46,862 bases of DNA from Betaproteobacteria bacterium. Its GTDB lineage: Bacteria; Pseudomonadota; Gammaproteobacteria; Burkholderiales; SG8-41. The position numbers were made by a program, and so were the translations under genes. Below are positions 9,629 through 20,981 of the stretch, piece after piece. Position 1 is the stretch's first letter; the number at the start of each line of letters is the position of its first letter. The stretch spans positions 1 to 46,862 of the forward strand of contig JAQGMV010000486.1 in the NCBI GenBank assembly GCA_028292225.1. Direction: 5' to 3'. Below the pieces are notes generated by a model. That model was not told the DNA's origin and made no database searches. It saw only the letters and a list, made by a program, of their open reading frames with translations.

Positions 9629-9665
9629 GTCACCCTGAGCGTAGCGCAGCGAAGTCGAAGGGCGT
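9629..9665. repeat. Short dispersed repeat of the CACCCTGAGCGTAGCGCAGCGAAGTCGAAGGG type
   Basis: Imperfect inverted sequence I recognise as a common bacterial intergenic repeat type. Confidence 0.55.
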
Positions 9666-9783
9666 GGCGATCCCGTGTCGCGCGCAGCATCAAAGAAAAG
9701 GCGGTTCTCGTAGCGGCGCTCTAGTCGGACGAGGATCGCCGCCAGCGCCTTGCGCTCACGTCTCGCGCGATACGCGCAAAAAC

Positions 9784-9807
9784 AAGGGCGCCCCTCGGGG
9801 CGCCCTT
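9784..9807 (-). terminator. Rho-independent terminator downstream of fba
   Basis: AAGGGCGCCCC-tc-GGGGCGCCCTT; on the minus strand the stem is followed by GTTTTTG. Confidence 0.85.
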
Positions 9808-9824
9808 TATGCCGCAGCTGCCGT

Positions 9825-10862
9825 TTACGCGGCCTTCGCCTGCTTCTCTTCAGCGTCCGAGTATTTCCCGGTGGACGCGAGGCTGTTCATGCGCGAGCGG
9901 TGCAGCAGCGCGGCCTGGCCCACCGCGACATTCGCCGCAGCGCCTTTCCACGCCTTGAGCGACGGCGCCTGCAGCGCACGACCGTACGAGAACGACACCG
10001 GCCACGGGAGCTTGCCTGCGAAATTGCGGTTCATCGCGTTCAGGTGCGCAGTCGCGAGCTCGTCGCTCTGGCCGCCCGACAGGAACACGATGCCCGCGAC
10101 TGCGGACGGAATGGTGCGCTTCAGCGTGCGGATCGTGCGCTCGGCGACTTCGTCGACGCCCGCCTGCTGCGCACAGCTTTTCCCGGAAATCACCATGCTG
10201 GGTTTCAGCACCGAGCCTTCGAGCAGCACCTTGTTGAGATAGAGAGCGTCATAGAGCGAATTCAGCGTCCACTCGGTGACCTCTTCGCAGCGGTCGATGG
10301 TGTGATCGCCATCCATCAGCACTTCGGGCTCGACGATCGGGACGATGCCGGCTTCCTGGCAGATCGCCGCGTAACGGGCGAGCGCGTGGGCGTTTTCTTC
10401 GATGCAGGTGCGGCTCGGGATGTCCTTGCCGATGGTGATGACCGCCCGCCACTTCGCGAATTTCGCGCCGAGCTTCGCGTATTCCTGGCAGCGCTTGGGA
10501 AGGCCGTCGAGGCCTTCGGTGATCGTCTCGCCGGGGCAGAAGGCGAGCGGTTTGGCGCCGGCGTCGACCTTGATACCGGGGAGGATGCCGTTCTTCTTCA
10601 GGAGATCCACGAAAGGCGTGCCGTCAGCCGACTTCTGGCGCAGCGTTTCGTCGAACAGGATGACCCCGCTGATGTATTTGCCGAGATCCTTGGTGGTGAA
10701 CAGCATGTCGCGATAGGCCCGGCGGTTCTCTTCCAGGTTCTCGACCTTGATGTCGTTGAAGCGCTTCTCGATCGTGCCCGTGCTTTCGTCGGCCGCGAGT
10801 ATGCCTTTGCCGGAAGCGACCATGGCCTGTGCGGTCGCGATGAGGTCCTGTTGTGATGCCAT
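9825..10862 (-). CDS. Class I fructose-bisphosphate aldolase
   Basis: 345 aa: GKGILAADESTGTIEKRF, GVILFDETLRQKS, GIVPIVEPEVLMDGDH, Schiff-base lysine context VLLEGSVLKPSMV, GIVFLSGGQSDELATAHLNAMN. Confidence 0.95.
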   Translation of the reverse strand: MASQQDLIATAQAMVASGKGILAADESTGTIEKRFNDIKVENLEENRRAYRDMLFTTKDLGKYISGVILFDETLRQKSADGTPFVDLLKKNGILPGIKVDAGAKPLAFCPGETITEGLDGLPKRCQEYAKLGAKFAKWRAVITIGKDIPSRTCIEENAHALARYAAICQEAGIVPIVEPEVLMDGDHTIDRCEEVTEWTLNSLYDALYLNKVLLEGSVLKPSMVISGKSCAQQAGVDEVAERTIRTLKRTIPSAVAGIVFLSGGQSDELATAHLNAMNRNFAGKLPWPVSFSYGRALQAPSLKAWKGAAANVAVGQAALLHRSRMNSLASTGKYSDAEEKQAKAA

Positions 10863-10997
10863 GACGGTTCTCCTGCGAGTGGATTCGAACTGAATAGGGA
10901 CGTGAAGCGGGCTCGTATTCTAGCGCTTCCGTTTTGAGGCTCGCCACGGGCAGCCGCGCGCGGCTGCTGCGGCTGGCTTGCGTTCGTCTCGGCAATT

Positions 10998-12428
10998 TTA
11001 CGCGGTGCGGTGCTCCCCCACTTTCACGATCTTCATGGTGTTGGTGCCGCCCGCTTTCCCATAAGGCTCGCCGATCGTCAACAGGATGTAGTCGCCGTTC
11101 TTCACCGCGCCGCGTTTCAGCAACTCGTCTTCGGCGAGCTGGAGCGCTTTCTCGGGGTCGCGGGCGCCTTTGAATTTCACCGGGTAGACGCCTTTGAAGA
11201 GGGTCACCTTGCGACGCGTTTCGGCCATCGAGCTCATGGCGTAAATCGGCACCGTCGTCGCAAAACGCGACATGAGCAGCACGGTCTTTCCGCTTTGGGT
11301 CATCGCCGCGACCGCTTTGATGTTCAGGTTGTTGGCCGTGAACATCGTCGCGCGGGCGATCGATTCCTCGACGTCCGACGGCGGGGTCTCGCGGCGCCGC
11401 TCGAGGAGAAAAGGGTCCTCTTTCTCCGCTTCGACGCACACGCGCGCCATCGCGGCGACCGTCTCGACCGGGTACTCGCCCGCAGCCGTCTCGGCCGAGA
11501 GCATCACGGCGTCGGTCCCGTCGAGCACCGCGTTCGCGACGTCGGAGACTTCGGCGCGCGTCGGAATCGGGCTGCTGATCATCGACTCCATCATCTGGGT
11601 CGCGGTGATGACCGCTTTGTTCTTCTCGCGCGCGAGCCTGATCATGCGTTTTTGCAGCGCGGGTATGACCGCGTCGCCGACTTCGACCGCGAGATCGCCG
11701 CGCGCGACCATGATCGCATCGGAGGCGTCAAGGATCTCCTCGAGCGCGGTAATCGCCTCGGCCCGCTCGATCTTCGCGACGATGAGGCTGTTGCCGCCTG
11801 CTTTGCGCATGAGGTCGCGAGCCCAGCGAATGTCGTCGCCCGAGCGCGGGAACGAGATGCCGAGGAAGTCCGCCTCGAGCTCGGCGGCGGTCACGATGTC
11901 GCGCATGTCCTTCTCGGTCAGCGCAGGCGCGGTAAGGCCACCGCCGCGGCGGTTGATCCCCTTGTTGTTCGACAGCACGCCGCCCATCTCGACCATGGTG
12001 CTGATGCGCGAGCCGCGCACGCCGGTGACGTCGAGCACGATGCGCCCGTCGTCGAGCAGCAGGGTGTCGCCTTTGCGCACATCCTTCGGAAGATTCTTGT
12101 AGTCGAGGCCGACGCCGCTGATGTCGCCGATCTCGCGCTCGGCGTCGAGCACGAAGCTCTCGCCGCTCTGGAGCGTGACTCGGCCATCGCCGAACTTGCC
12201 GATGCGGATCTTCGGGCCTTGCAGGTCGACGAGCACGCCGACCGCGCGGCCCGCGCGCCTGGCGAGCGCCCTCACGAGCTCGACGCGCTTCTTGTGCTCG
12301 GCTGCCGTGCCGTGGGAGAAATTCATACGCACGACGTCGAGGCCCGCCTCGATCATGCGCGAAAGGACCTGCGGATCGCTCGATGCGGGACCGAGCGTGG
12401 CTACGATCTTGGTGCGGCGTGGAATCAT
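10998..12428 (-). CDS. pyk: Pyruvate kinase
   Basis: 476 aa: [92 protein letters not shown]. Confidence 0.97.
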   Translation of the reverse strand: MIPRRTKIVATLGPASSDPQVLSRMIEAGLDVVRMNFSHGTAAEHKKRVELVRALARRAGRAVGVLVDLQGPKIRIGKFGDGRVTLQSGESFVLDAEREIGDISGVGLDYKNLPKDVRKGDTLLLDDGRIVLDVTGVRGSRISTMVEMGGVLSNNKGINRRGGGLTAPALTEKDMRDIVTAAELEADFLGISFPRSGDDIRWARDLMRKAGGNSLIVAKIERAEAITALEEILDASDAIMVARGDLAVEVGDAVIPALQKRMIRLAREKNKAVITATQMMESMISSPIPTRAEVSDVANAVLDGTDAVMLSAETAAGEYPVETVAAMARVCVEAEKEDPFLLERRRETPPSDVEESIARATMFTANNLNIKAVAAMTQSGKTVLLMSRFATTVPIYAMSSMAETRRKVTLFKGVYPVKFKGARDPEKALQLAEDELLKRGAVKNGDYILLTIGEPYGKAGGTNTMKIVKVGEHRTA

Positions 12429-13607
12429 TGGGTCGCTCCCCGTTGTTCGAGAATTTCGATCGCGGGAAGCTTCTTGCCTTCGAGAAACTCGAGAAAAGCC
12501 CCGCCTCCGGTCGAGATGTAAGAGATCTTGTCCGCGATGCCGTACTTGGAAACCGCGGCGAGGGTGTCGCCGCCGCCGGCTATCGAGAACGCGTCGGAGT
12601 CCGCGATCGCCTGTGCGATGCGCTTCGTGCCGTTGCCGAACTGGTCGAACTCGAAGACGCCGACCGGACCGTTCCAGACGATCGTGCCGGCTTTTTTCAG
12701 CGACTGCGCGAGCGCTTCGGCAGTGTCGGGGCCGATGTCGAGGATGAGATCGTCGTCCACGACTTCGGTCGATGGTTTGGTCGTCGCCTGCGCCGTCGCC
12801 GAAAATTCCTTGGCGCAGACGACGTCGGTCGGCACCGGGACCGAGCCGCCTTTTGCTTCCAGTATTCCGGAAATCCTGCGAGCCTCGTCGACGAGCTCGG
12901 GCTCGGCGAGCGACTTACCGATCTTGCGGCCGGCGGCGAGCAGAAAGGTGTTGGCGATCCCGCCGCCGACGATGAGCTGATCCACTTTCCCGGCAAGGCT
13001 CGCGAGGATGGTGAGCTTGGTCGACACTTTCGAGCCGCCGACGATCGCCACCAGCGGGCGTTTCGGCTTGTCGAGCGCGCGAGTCAGCGCGTCGATCTCG
13101 GCCGCCATCAGCGGACCGGCGCACGCGACCTTTGCGAAGCGCGCGATGCCGTGGGTCGTCGCCTCGGCGCGATGAGCGGTGCCGAAAGCATCGTTCACAT
13201 AGATGTCACACAACGCCGCCATTTTGCGCGACAGCGCGTCGTCGTTCTTCTTCTCGCCTTTGTTGAAGCGGCAGTTCTCGAGCAGCACCGCTTCGCCGGG
13301 CGCCACTTCCACGCCGTCGAGCCAGTCGCGCCTGAGCGGAACGTTTTTCCCGAGCAGTTCCGACAGACGTTTCGCGACCGGCGCGAGCGATTCGGCTTCG
13401 TCGAACACACCTTCCCTGGGCCTGCCCAGATGCGACACGAGCATCAGCCGGGCCCCCTTGTCGAGTGCGTAGCGAATACCGGGCAGCGCGGCGCGGATGC
13501 GGGTGTCGTCGGTGATCTTGCCGTCCTGCATCGGCACGTTGAAGTCTTCGCGCATCAGGACCCGCTTGTCCGCGAGGTCGAGGTCGGTCATTTTCAGGAT
13601 TGCCATG
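12425..13607 (-). CDS. pgk: Phosphoglycerate kinase
   Basis: Start [44 protein letters not shown] at 13607; C-terminal [43 protein letters not shown]. Overlaps the pyk start. Confidence 0.97.
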
Positions 13608-13679
13608 GCTGACGCTATGAATCGGTGAAGGGTGGAGGGGGTAAAGGCGTGAGGGTAGCGCAAAGCGCTTCAGAAGCGA

Positions 13680-13702
13680 AAAGCGGGCCGTCGGCCCGCT
13701 TT
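13680..13702 (-). terminator. Rho-independent-like terminator downstream of gap
   Basis: AAAGCGGGCC-gtc-GGCCCGCTTT just after the gap stop; short minus-strand TTTT tract. Confidence 0.65.
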
Positions 13703-13727
13703 CCACTGATTAGTCGCCACGCATCGA

Positions 13728-14741
<1,014 letters not shown>

Positions 14742-14775
14742 CGTGCTTCTCCGGATATAGGTGGAGTCGGTTGAA

Positions 14776-16779
14776 TCAGGCGAGTACCTGCTTGAGCGTT
14801 TTCACTACGTTCTCTACGGTGAAACCGAAATACTTGAAGAGGTCCGCCGCGGGCGCCGACTCGCCGTAGCGGTCGATGCCGACGACGCCGCCTTCGAGGC
14901 CGACGTATTTGCGCCAGAAATCGGTCACGCCCGCTTCGACCGCGAGACGCGGCACCCCGCGCGGCAGCACCGAGCCGCGATACACCGCATCCTGCCGGTC
15001 GAATACCGTCGTCGACGGCATGGACACGACGCGAACCGCGATGTTCTCGGCCGCGAGTGCTTTCTGCGCGTCCATCGCGAGCGCGATCTCGGAGCCTGTC
15101 GCGATGATCACCGCGCGCGGTTTGCCGCCGGCCGCGTCGGAAAGAATATAGCCACCGCGTGCGATTTCTTCGAGCTGCGCCTTCGAGCGCTGCTGGAAAG
15201 GCAGGTTCTGGCGCGAGAGCAGCAGGCTGCTCGGCCCGTCGCGGCGCTCGATCGCGGCGATCCATGCGACAAGAGTCTCGGCACTGTCACAGGGGCGCCA
15301 CACGTCCATGTTCGGAATGAGGCGCAGGGTCGCGGCGTGCTCGACCGGCTGGTGCGTAGGCCCGTCTTCGCCGAGGCCGATCGAATCGTGAGTGAAGACA
15401 TGGATCACGCGCTGCTTCATGAGCGCCGCCATCCGCAGCGCGTTGCGCGCGTAATCGGAGAAGGTCAGGAAGGTCGCGTCGAAGGGGATCACGCCGCCGT
15501 GCAGCGCGAGGCCGTTGGCGATCGCGGCCATGCCGAACTCGCGCACGCCGTAATAGATGTAGTTGCCGCCACCGGTTCGACCGACCGGCTTCGAGCCCGA
15601 CCACATCGTCAGGTTCGATGCGGCGAGGTCCGCTGAGCCGCCGACGAGCTCGGGCAACAGCGGTCCGAGCGCTTCGATCGCGTTCTGCGAGGCTTTGCGA
15701 GTCGCGATATTTTCGGCTTTGGCGGTGACTTGTGCGAGGAGACTCTCGCGCTGGCTCGCCCAGTCGGGCGGAAGCGCTCCTGAAACGCGGCGCTTGAGCT
15801 CGGCCGCGCGCTCCGGGTGTTTCGCCTCATACGCTTTCAGCTTCTCGTTCCACTGTGCTTCGAGCGTGGCGCCTCGGCTGCGCGCGTCCCAGCCTTCGTA
15901 AATGCTTTCCGGAATTTCGAAAGGGGGGTATTTCCACCCGATCGCTGCCCTCGTCGCGGCGACTTCTTCCGCGCCGAGCGGAGAGCCGTGGGCTGCGCCG
16001 GTGTTGGCTTTTTTCGGCGCGCCTTTGCCGATGATCGTCTTGCAGCAGATCAGGCTCGGGCGCAGCCGCTCGGCCTTCGCCTTGACGATCGCCGCATCGA
16101 TCGCCTGCGGGTCGTGACCGTCGACGCCGGCGATCACGTGCCAGCCGTAGGCCTCGAAGCGCTTCGGCGTGTCGTCGGTGAACCACTGCTGCATCGACCC
16201 TTTCTCCGAGTCGATCGAGATCCCGTTGTCGTCCCAGAATGCGATCAGCTTGGAGAGCCCGAGTGTTCCCGCGAGCGAGCATGCTTCGTGGGAAATGCCT
16301 TCCATCAGGCAGCCGTCGCCGAGGAACACGTAAGTGTGATGGTCGACGACGTCGTGGCCTTCGCTGTTGAATTCGGCACTGAGCACGCGCTCCGCGATCG
16401 CCATGCCGACCGCGTTGGCGAGACCCTGCCCGAGAGGACCGGTCGTCGTTTCGACACCGGGCGCGTACCCGTGCTCAGGATGTCCCGGCGTTTTCGAATG
16501 GAGCTGGCGGAATTTCCTGAGCTCGTCGATCGGCAGGTCGTAGCCGGTGAGGTGCAGCAGGGAGTACAGCAGCATCGAGCCGTGCCCGTTCGAGACGACG
16601 AAACGGTCGCGATCGGGCCATTGCGGGTTGACGGGGTTGTGACGCAGGTGACCGTTCCACAGCACTTCGGCGATGTCTGCCATGCCCATCGGCATGCCCG
16701 GGTGACCGGAGTTCGCCTGCTGCACGGCATCCATTGCGAGCGCGCGGATCGCGTTCGCGAGTTCGAGACGGGAGCTCAT
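14776..16779 (-). CDS. tkt: Transketolase
   Basis: 667 aa: [76 protein letters not shown]. Confidence 0.97.
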   Translation of the reverse strand: MSSRLELANAIRALAMDAVQQANSGHPGMPMGMADIAEVLWNGHLRHNPVNPQWPDRDRFVVSNGHGSMLLYSLLHLTGYDLPIDELRKFRQLHSKTPGHPEHGYAPGVETTTGPLGQGLANAVGMAIAERVLSAEFNSEGHDVVDHHTYVFLGDGCLMEGISHEACSLAGTLGLSKLIAFWDDNGISIDSEKGSMQQWFTDDTPKRFEAYGWHVIAGVDGHDPQAIDAAIVKAKAERLRPSLICCKTIIGKGAPKKANTGAAHGSPLGAEEVAATRAAIGWKYPPFEIPESIYEGWDARSRGATLEAQWNEKLKAYEAKHPERAAELKRRVSGALPPDWASQRESLLAQVTAKAENIATRKASQNAIEALGPLLPELVGGSADLAASNLTMWSGSKPVGRTGGGNYIYYGVREFGMAAIANGLALHGGVIPFDATFLTFSDYARNALRMAALMKQRVIHVFTHDSIGLGEDGPTHQPVEHAATLRLIPNMDVWRPCDSAETLVAWIAAIERRDGPSSLLLSRQNLPFQQRSKAQLEEIARGGYILSDAAGGKPRAVIIATGSEIALAMDAQKALAAENIAVRVVSMPSTTVFDRQDAVYRGSVLPRGVPRLAVEAGVTDFWRKYVGLEGGVVGIDRYGESAPAADLFKYFGFTVENVVKTLKQVLA

Positions 16780-16905
16780 GTGTTCCTGAGGGGGGAGGAG
16801 CGCGGAAAAACCGCGATTATACCGACCGGTCGCACCGGGGACACCCTGCGTGCATGCAGGCCTGGGGCCTGACGCTGCAGACGCCTGCTCCGCGCCCTGC
16901 TTTGG

Positions 16906-18165
16906 CTAGGTCTCTTCCATTTTGCGCGTGACCCGGATCCCGAGCTGTTTGAGCTTGCGATACAGGTGGGTGCGCTCGAGCCCTACGGTGTCGGCGACGC
17001 GGCTGATGTTCCCGCCTTCTTTCGCGATGTGGTACTCGAAATACACGCGCTCGAAAGCGTCCCGCGCGTCGCGCAAAGGCAGGTCGAAAGCCACGTCCTG
17101 CGCCCGCTGGCGCGCCGGGTCGGCCTGGGGAAGGGTGCGCTCGACGTCCTCGAGCGCGATCTGCTCGCCCAGCGCGGTCTGCGCGAGGGTCTGCACGCTC
17201 GTCTGGAGCTGGATGAGATTGCCCGGCCAGTCGTAATTGCGCAGCGCGTTCAGCGCGGCGGTCGAAAACTCCCGCGGCGGCACTTCCTTCGCCTCGATCA
17301 TCTGGGACAGGACCAGATTCGCGATATCGGGGACGTCCTCGCGGTGCTCACGCAGGGTCGGCACGCGTATCGTCGTGGCCGAGAGCGCGGCGTACAGCCG
17401 GCTGTCGAAAGCGCCCGCCGCGACCAGATCGGCCAGGTGGCGGGTCGCTCCGGCGACCACTCTCGCGTTGTAGCGGTCGAGCTTCGAGAGGAGGAGCAGC
17501 AGACCTTTTTGCTCGACGCGGGTGAGTTCTCCGACCTCGTGAACGAACAGCGTCCCTTCGCGTGCCTGTGCGAGCAGATCGAGCGGGGCTTCGGCGAGCT
17601 GGCCAGTCGCCTCGAGGGCGAGCCACGGGGTGTTGCGCGCGTGAAGAAAGCGCGCGCAGAGCTCGATCCCGCATCCGGGCTCGGCGAGCAGAAGGACCGG
17701 CGTGCGCAGGTTCGCGACACGCTCCAGGCGCTGCTTCAACTCGTTGACCACGCCCGCGCGCCCGAGCGCGGCGAGCGACAGGCTCGCCTGCGGCTGCTCG
17801 CCGCCGTGCTTGAGCGCCCGGCCGACGGTCGCGAGGAGCTTCTGCAGTGCGATCGGCTTTTCGAGAAAATCGAATGCGCCGATTCGCGTCGCCTGCACCG
17901 CGGTGTCGATCGTGCCGTGGCCCGACATCATCACCACCGGCATTGTCAGCAGCCCCGCGCTCGCCCACTCCTTGAGCAGCGTGATGCCGTCGGTGTCGGG
18001 CATCCAGATGTCGAGCAGGACGAGGTCGGGGCGGGTACGGCTGCGGTAGGCGCGGGCCTCGCCGGCGTTCTCGGCGCAGCGCACCACGTAACCTTCCTCC
18101 GAAAGAATCTCGGAGAGCAGCTCGCGGATTCCCATTTCATCGTCGACGACCAGGATCTGTTGCAT
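16906..18165 (-). CDS. ntrX: NtrX-like response regulator with degenerate AAA+ domain and Fis-type HTH
   Basis: Receiver QQILVVDDEMGIRELLSEILSEEGYVV...LVLLDIWMPDTDGITLL; C-terminal NISRVADTVGLERTHLYRKLKQLGI; lies downstream of ntrY. Confidence 0.88.
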   Translation of the reverse strand: MQQILVVDDEMGIRELLSEILSEEGYVVRCAENAGEARAYRSRTRPDLVLLDIWMPDTDGITLLKEWASAGLLTMPVVMMSGHGTIDTAVQATRIGAFDFLEKPIALQKLLATVGRALKHGGEQPQASLSLAALGRAGVVNELKQRLERVANLRTPVLLLAEPGCGIELCARFLHARNTPWLALEATGQLAEAPLDLLAQAREGTLFVHEVGELTRVEQKGLLLLLSKLDRYNARVVAGATRHLADLVAAGAFDSRLYAALSATTIRVPTLREHREDVPDIANLVLSQMIEAKEVPPREFSTAALNALRNYDWPGNLIQLQTSVQTLAQTALGEQIALEDVERTLPQADPARQRAQDVAFDLPLRDARDAFERVYFEYHIAKEGGNISRVADTVGLERTHLYRKLKQLGIRVTRKMEET

Positions 18166-18192
18166 AGGCAGGTTTTCCCGTTCGCTCTTGTG

Positions 18193-20388
18193 TCAGGCCG
18201 CGGACTGCGCCGCAGCTTCGCGGGCAGCCGCAGTCGGCAGCGTGATCGTGACGCGGGCGCCTTGCGGCGCGACATTGGCAATTGCAACGTGACCGCCGTG
18301 CTCTTCTACGATCTTCTTGACGATGACGAGCCCCAAGCCCGTGCCTTTGGGCTTGGTGGTGACGTAAGGCTCGAACGCGCGCTTCATGAGGTTCTCGGGA
18401 AAACCGGTGCCGTTGTCCGTGACCTGGAAGCGCACGCTGTCGACTGCGGTTTCGGTGCGTATGACGATCCTGGGCTCGGGCGCGTCGATCAGCGCGTCCT
18501 GCGCGTTCTGCAGGAGGTTGTGCACGACCTGCCGGAGCTGCGATGCGTCTCCGATGATCGTTGGAAGCGCCTCGCCGAGCTCGAGCGCGATGCTCGAGCC
18601 CAGCGACTCGTACAGCGTGAGCACCTCGCGCACCACCGCATTGAGATCGAGCTCGCGCATGGCCGGCTCGGGTGTACGCGCGTACTGGCTGAACGCGTCG
18701 ACCATCCGCTTCAACGCCGCGACCTGGTTGACGATGGTGCGGGTGGAGCGCGTCAGCATTTCGGCGTCGGCGGGGCCGAGCTTGGGCGCGAGCTTGAGCT
18801 CCACGCGCTCGGCCGAAAGCTGTATCGGGGTGAGCGGGTTCTTGATCTCGTGCGCAAGACGCCTCGCCACCTCGGCCCACGCGGCGTCGCGCTGCGCCTG
18901 GAGCAGATGCGTCACGTCGTCGAACACCACGACATAACCGGTCTCCGCGCCGGCGGACAACCGCGACCCCCGCAACAGCAACACCTGTGTCCCATCCCGG
19001 ACTTCACGCTCGATCTGATCCTCCCACTCTCCCGGCTCGTCGCTGGCAAAAGCCGTGCGCAAAGCCTCGGACAGCGGGGCGAGCGAAGGATCGAGGGCGT
19101 CCCACGAGCCGAGCTCGCGGTCGATCAGCGGGGAGCAGTCGAGCCGCAGGATCTGGTGCGCGCTGCGGTTGGCCGAGCGCAGCTTGAGCGTGTCGTCGAA
19201 GGCGAGCACGCCGGCGGAAAGATTTACCAGGATGCTTTCCAGGTGCGCTTTCGCGTGCGCGAGCTCGGCTTCCTTGCGCTCCGCTTCGGCACGCGCTTCA
19301 GCGAGCTGCAGCGTCATGGTGTTGAACGACCGCGTGAGCATGCCGAGCTCGTCGCGGCTCGGATCGGCGGCGCGCTGGCTGAAGTCGCCCTGCGCGACCG
19401 CCCGAGTGCCTTCGACGAGCACGTTGAGCGGCGCGGAAAGGCGGTTCGCGAGCAGGAATGACGCACCGAGCGCGGAGAGCAGCGCGAGCAGGAGGGCGAG
19501 GGTCAGGGTGATGCCGTACAACCGTTTCAGGCCGCGCCTCGAGAGCTGGAGCTCCTGATACTCGCTGTAGCCCGACTGCACCGCCTCGGCATCGCGCCCG
19601 AGCTCCTGCGGTACCGGCTGCAGAAGCTGCACTGCGCGAGCTTCCTCGTTGAGCGAGATGACGTTCACCGGGGCGATCACGCGCAAGTACAGGCCGCGTT
19701 CGGGTATCTGCTCGATCGCGGCGTAACTCTGCTGCATCCTCAGCTTGCGCAAGGCCATGGGGCCGGGCGCCTCCGGCGAGATGGCTGCCCGCCCGCCGCC
19801 CGATACCGCAATGAACTTGCCGCGCTGGGTGTACAGCGTCGCCTCCTCGACCCCCGCCTGCTGTCGCAGCGAGTTGAGCAGCGCGAGGTGCTCCAGCGGC
19901 GGCCGCATCGACATCGCGAGCGCCATCGCATCCGCTTTCGCCGTCAGGTCTTTCAGCCTTCCGTCGAGGGCGTTGCGCCCGATGTTGAGCCCGGCTTCGA
20001 GCGCCTTGTCGATGCGCACTTCGAACCACGACTCGATGCTCTTGCTCAGGAACTGCACCGATACGCCGTAGATCAGCGCGCCGGGCAGTATGCCGACCAG
20101 CGCGAACAGCACCACCAGGCGCAGCGTCAGCTTGGCGCCGAACACTCGCGCGCGGAGCTTCTGGCGAAGAATGTAGAGCTGGTAGCCGACGAGCGCCGCG
20201 AGCACCAGCGCGATCCCTCCGTTGAGCGCGAGCAGGACCGGGTAGCGCTCAGCGAAGAGCGTGGTATTCGCGGCCGCCGTCGCGAGCAGGAAGAGCGTCA
20301 CGGCCGCGAGCGCCATCGAGGCGACCAGCACGTAGCGCAGCCATGCCGGCGCTCTTATGGGAGTGGCGCCGAGGGCCGCGCGTTTCAC
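18193..20388 (-). CDS. ntrY: NtrY-like sensor histidine kinase (HAMP, PAS-like, HisKA, HATPase)
   Basis: ARRLAHEIKNPLTPIQLSAERVELK, VHNLLQNAQDAL, TDNGTGFPENLMKRAFEPYVTTKPKGTGLGLVIVKKIVEEHGG. GTG at 20388 overlaps the preceding TGA; ORF is open to 20430. Confidence 0.92.
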   Translation of the reverse strand: MKRAALGATPIRAPAWLRYVLVASMALAAVTLFLLATAAANTTLFAERYPVLLALNGGIALVLAALVGYQLYILRQKLRARVFGAKLTLRLVVLFALVGILPGALIYGVSVQFLSKSIESWFEVRIDKALEAGLNIGRNALDGRLKDLTAKADAMALAMSMRPPLEHLALLNSLRQQAGVEEATLYTQRGKFIAVSGGGRAAISPEAPGPMALRKLRMQQSYAAIEQIPERGLYLRVIAPVNVISLNEEARAVQLLQPVPQELGRDAEAVQSGYSEYQELQLSRRGLKRLYGITLTLALLLALLSALGASFLLANRLSAPLNVLVEGTRAVAQGDFSQRAADPSRDELGMLTRSFNTMTLQLAEARAEAERKEAELAHAKAHLESILVNLSAGVLAFDDTLKLRSANRSAHQILRLDCSPLIDRELGSWDALDPSLAPLSEALRTAFASDEPGEWEDQIEREVRDGTQVLLLRGSRLSAGAETGYVVVFDDVTHLLQAQRDAAWAEVARRLAHEIKNPLTPIQLSAERVELKLAPKLGPADAEMLTRSTRTIVNQVAALKRMVDAFSQYARTPEPAMRELDLNAVVREVLTLYESLGSSIALELGEALPTIIGDASQLRQVVHNLLQNAQDALIDAPEPRIVIRTETAVDSVRFQVTDNGTGFPENLMKRAFEPYVTTKPKGTGLGLVIVKKIVEEHGGHVAIANVAPQGARVTITLPTAAAREAAAQSAA

Positions 20389-20981
20389 GGGGTAACCGTC
20401 CACCGGAACCAGTCGGAGCTGACCTGCCACTGGCTCGACCCGAGCGCGTTCAACTGGAAGGGCTTCGGCAATTGCGAGGTGTCGAGCCGGAAGCGCAGCG
20501 CAGCAGTGTACGTGGTGTCCTTGCCCAGCCCGCCCTGAATCTCCTGGCGCTTGCGAACGCGGCTCATCACCTCCAGCGCTTCCGACAGGGTCGAGAAGTT
20601 CTGGTACAGGTGACCGACACCGAGCCGGTACTGGCGCGTGAGCGCGTTATACGAAAGCCGATAGTGCTGCTGCAGCGACACGACCCGGTCGTTGAACCAG
20701 TACCAGCGCGGCCGTATCAGCTCGAACTCGAGCAGGAAGTAGATCGGCACGCCTTTGTTGACCGCCTCCTCGAGCGTCGGCGTCAGCGTGATGTCGAACT
20801 GCGCATCGAGCACGAAAGCGTTGTCTTCGATCGTGACCGTTGGCTTTTTGACCTCGATGCCTTGCGCACCGGCGGGCGCGGTGAATAACGTGGCAATGGC
20901 GGCAGCGGCGACCAGCCAAAGCGCCAGCAGCGCGCCGAGCAGCTCAAGCCTTCTGCAGCAGCGCGTAGAAAAAACCGTCAT
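20385..20981 (-). CDS. DUF4390-type protein
   Basis: 198 aa with N-terminal signal/anchor; IEVKKPTVTIEDNAFVLDAQFDITLTPTLEEAVNKGVPIYFLLEFELIRPRWYWFND; position between rsmB and ntrY is typical. Confidence 0.82.
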   Translation of the reverse strand: MTVFSTRCCRRLELLGALLALWLVAAAAIATLFTAPAGAQGIEVKKPTVTIEDNAFVLDAQFDITLTPTLEEAVNKGVPIYFLLEFELIRPRWYWFNDRVVSLQQHYRLSYNALTRQYRLGVGHLYQNFSTLSEALEVMSRVRKRQEIQGGLGKDTTYTAALRFRLDTSQLPKPFQLNALGSSQWQVSSDWFRWTVTP

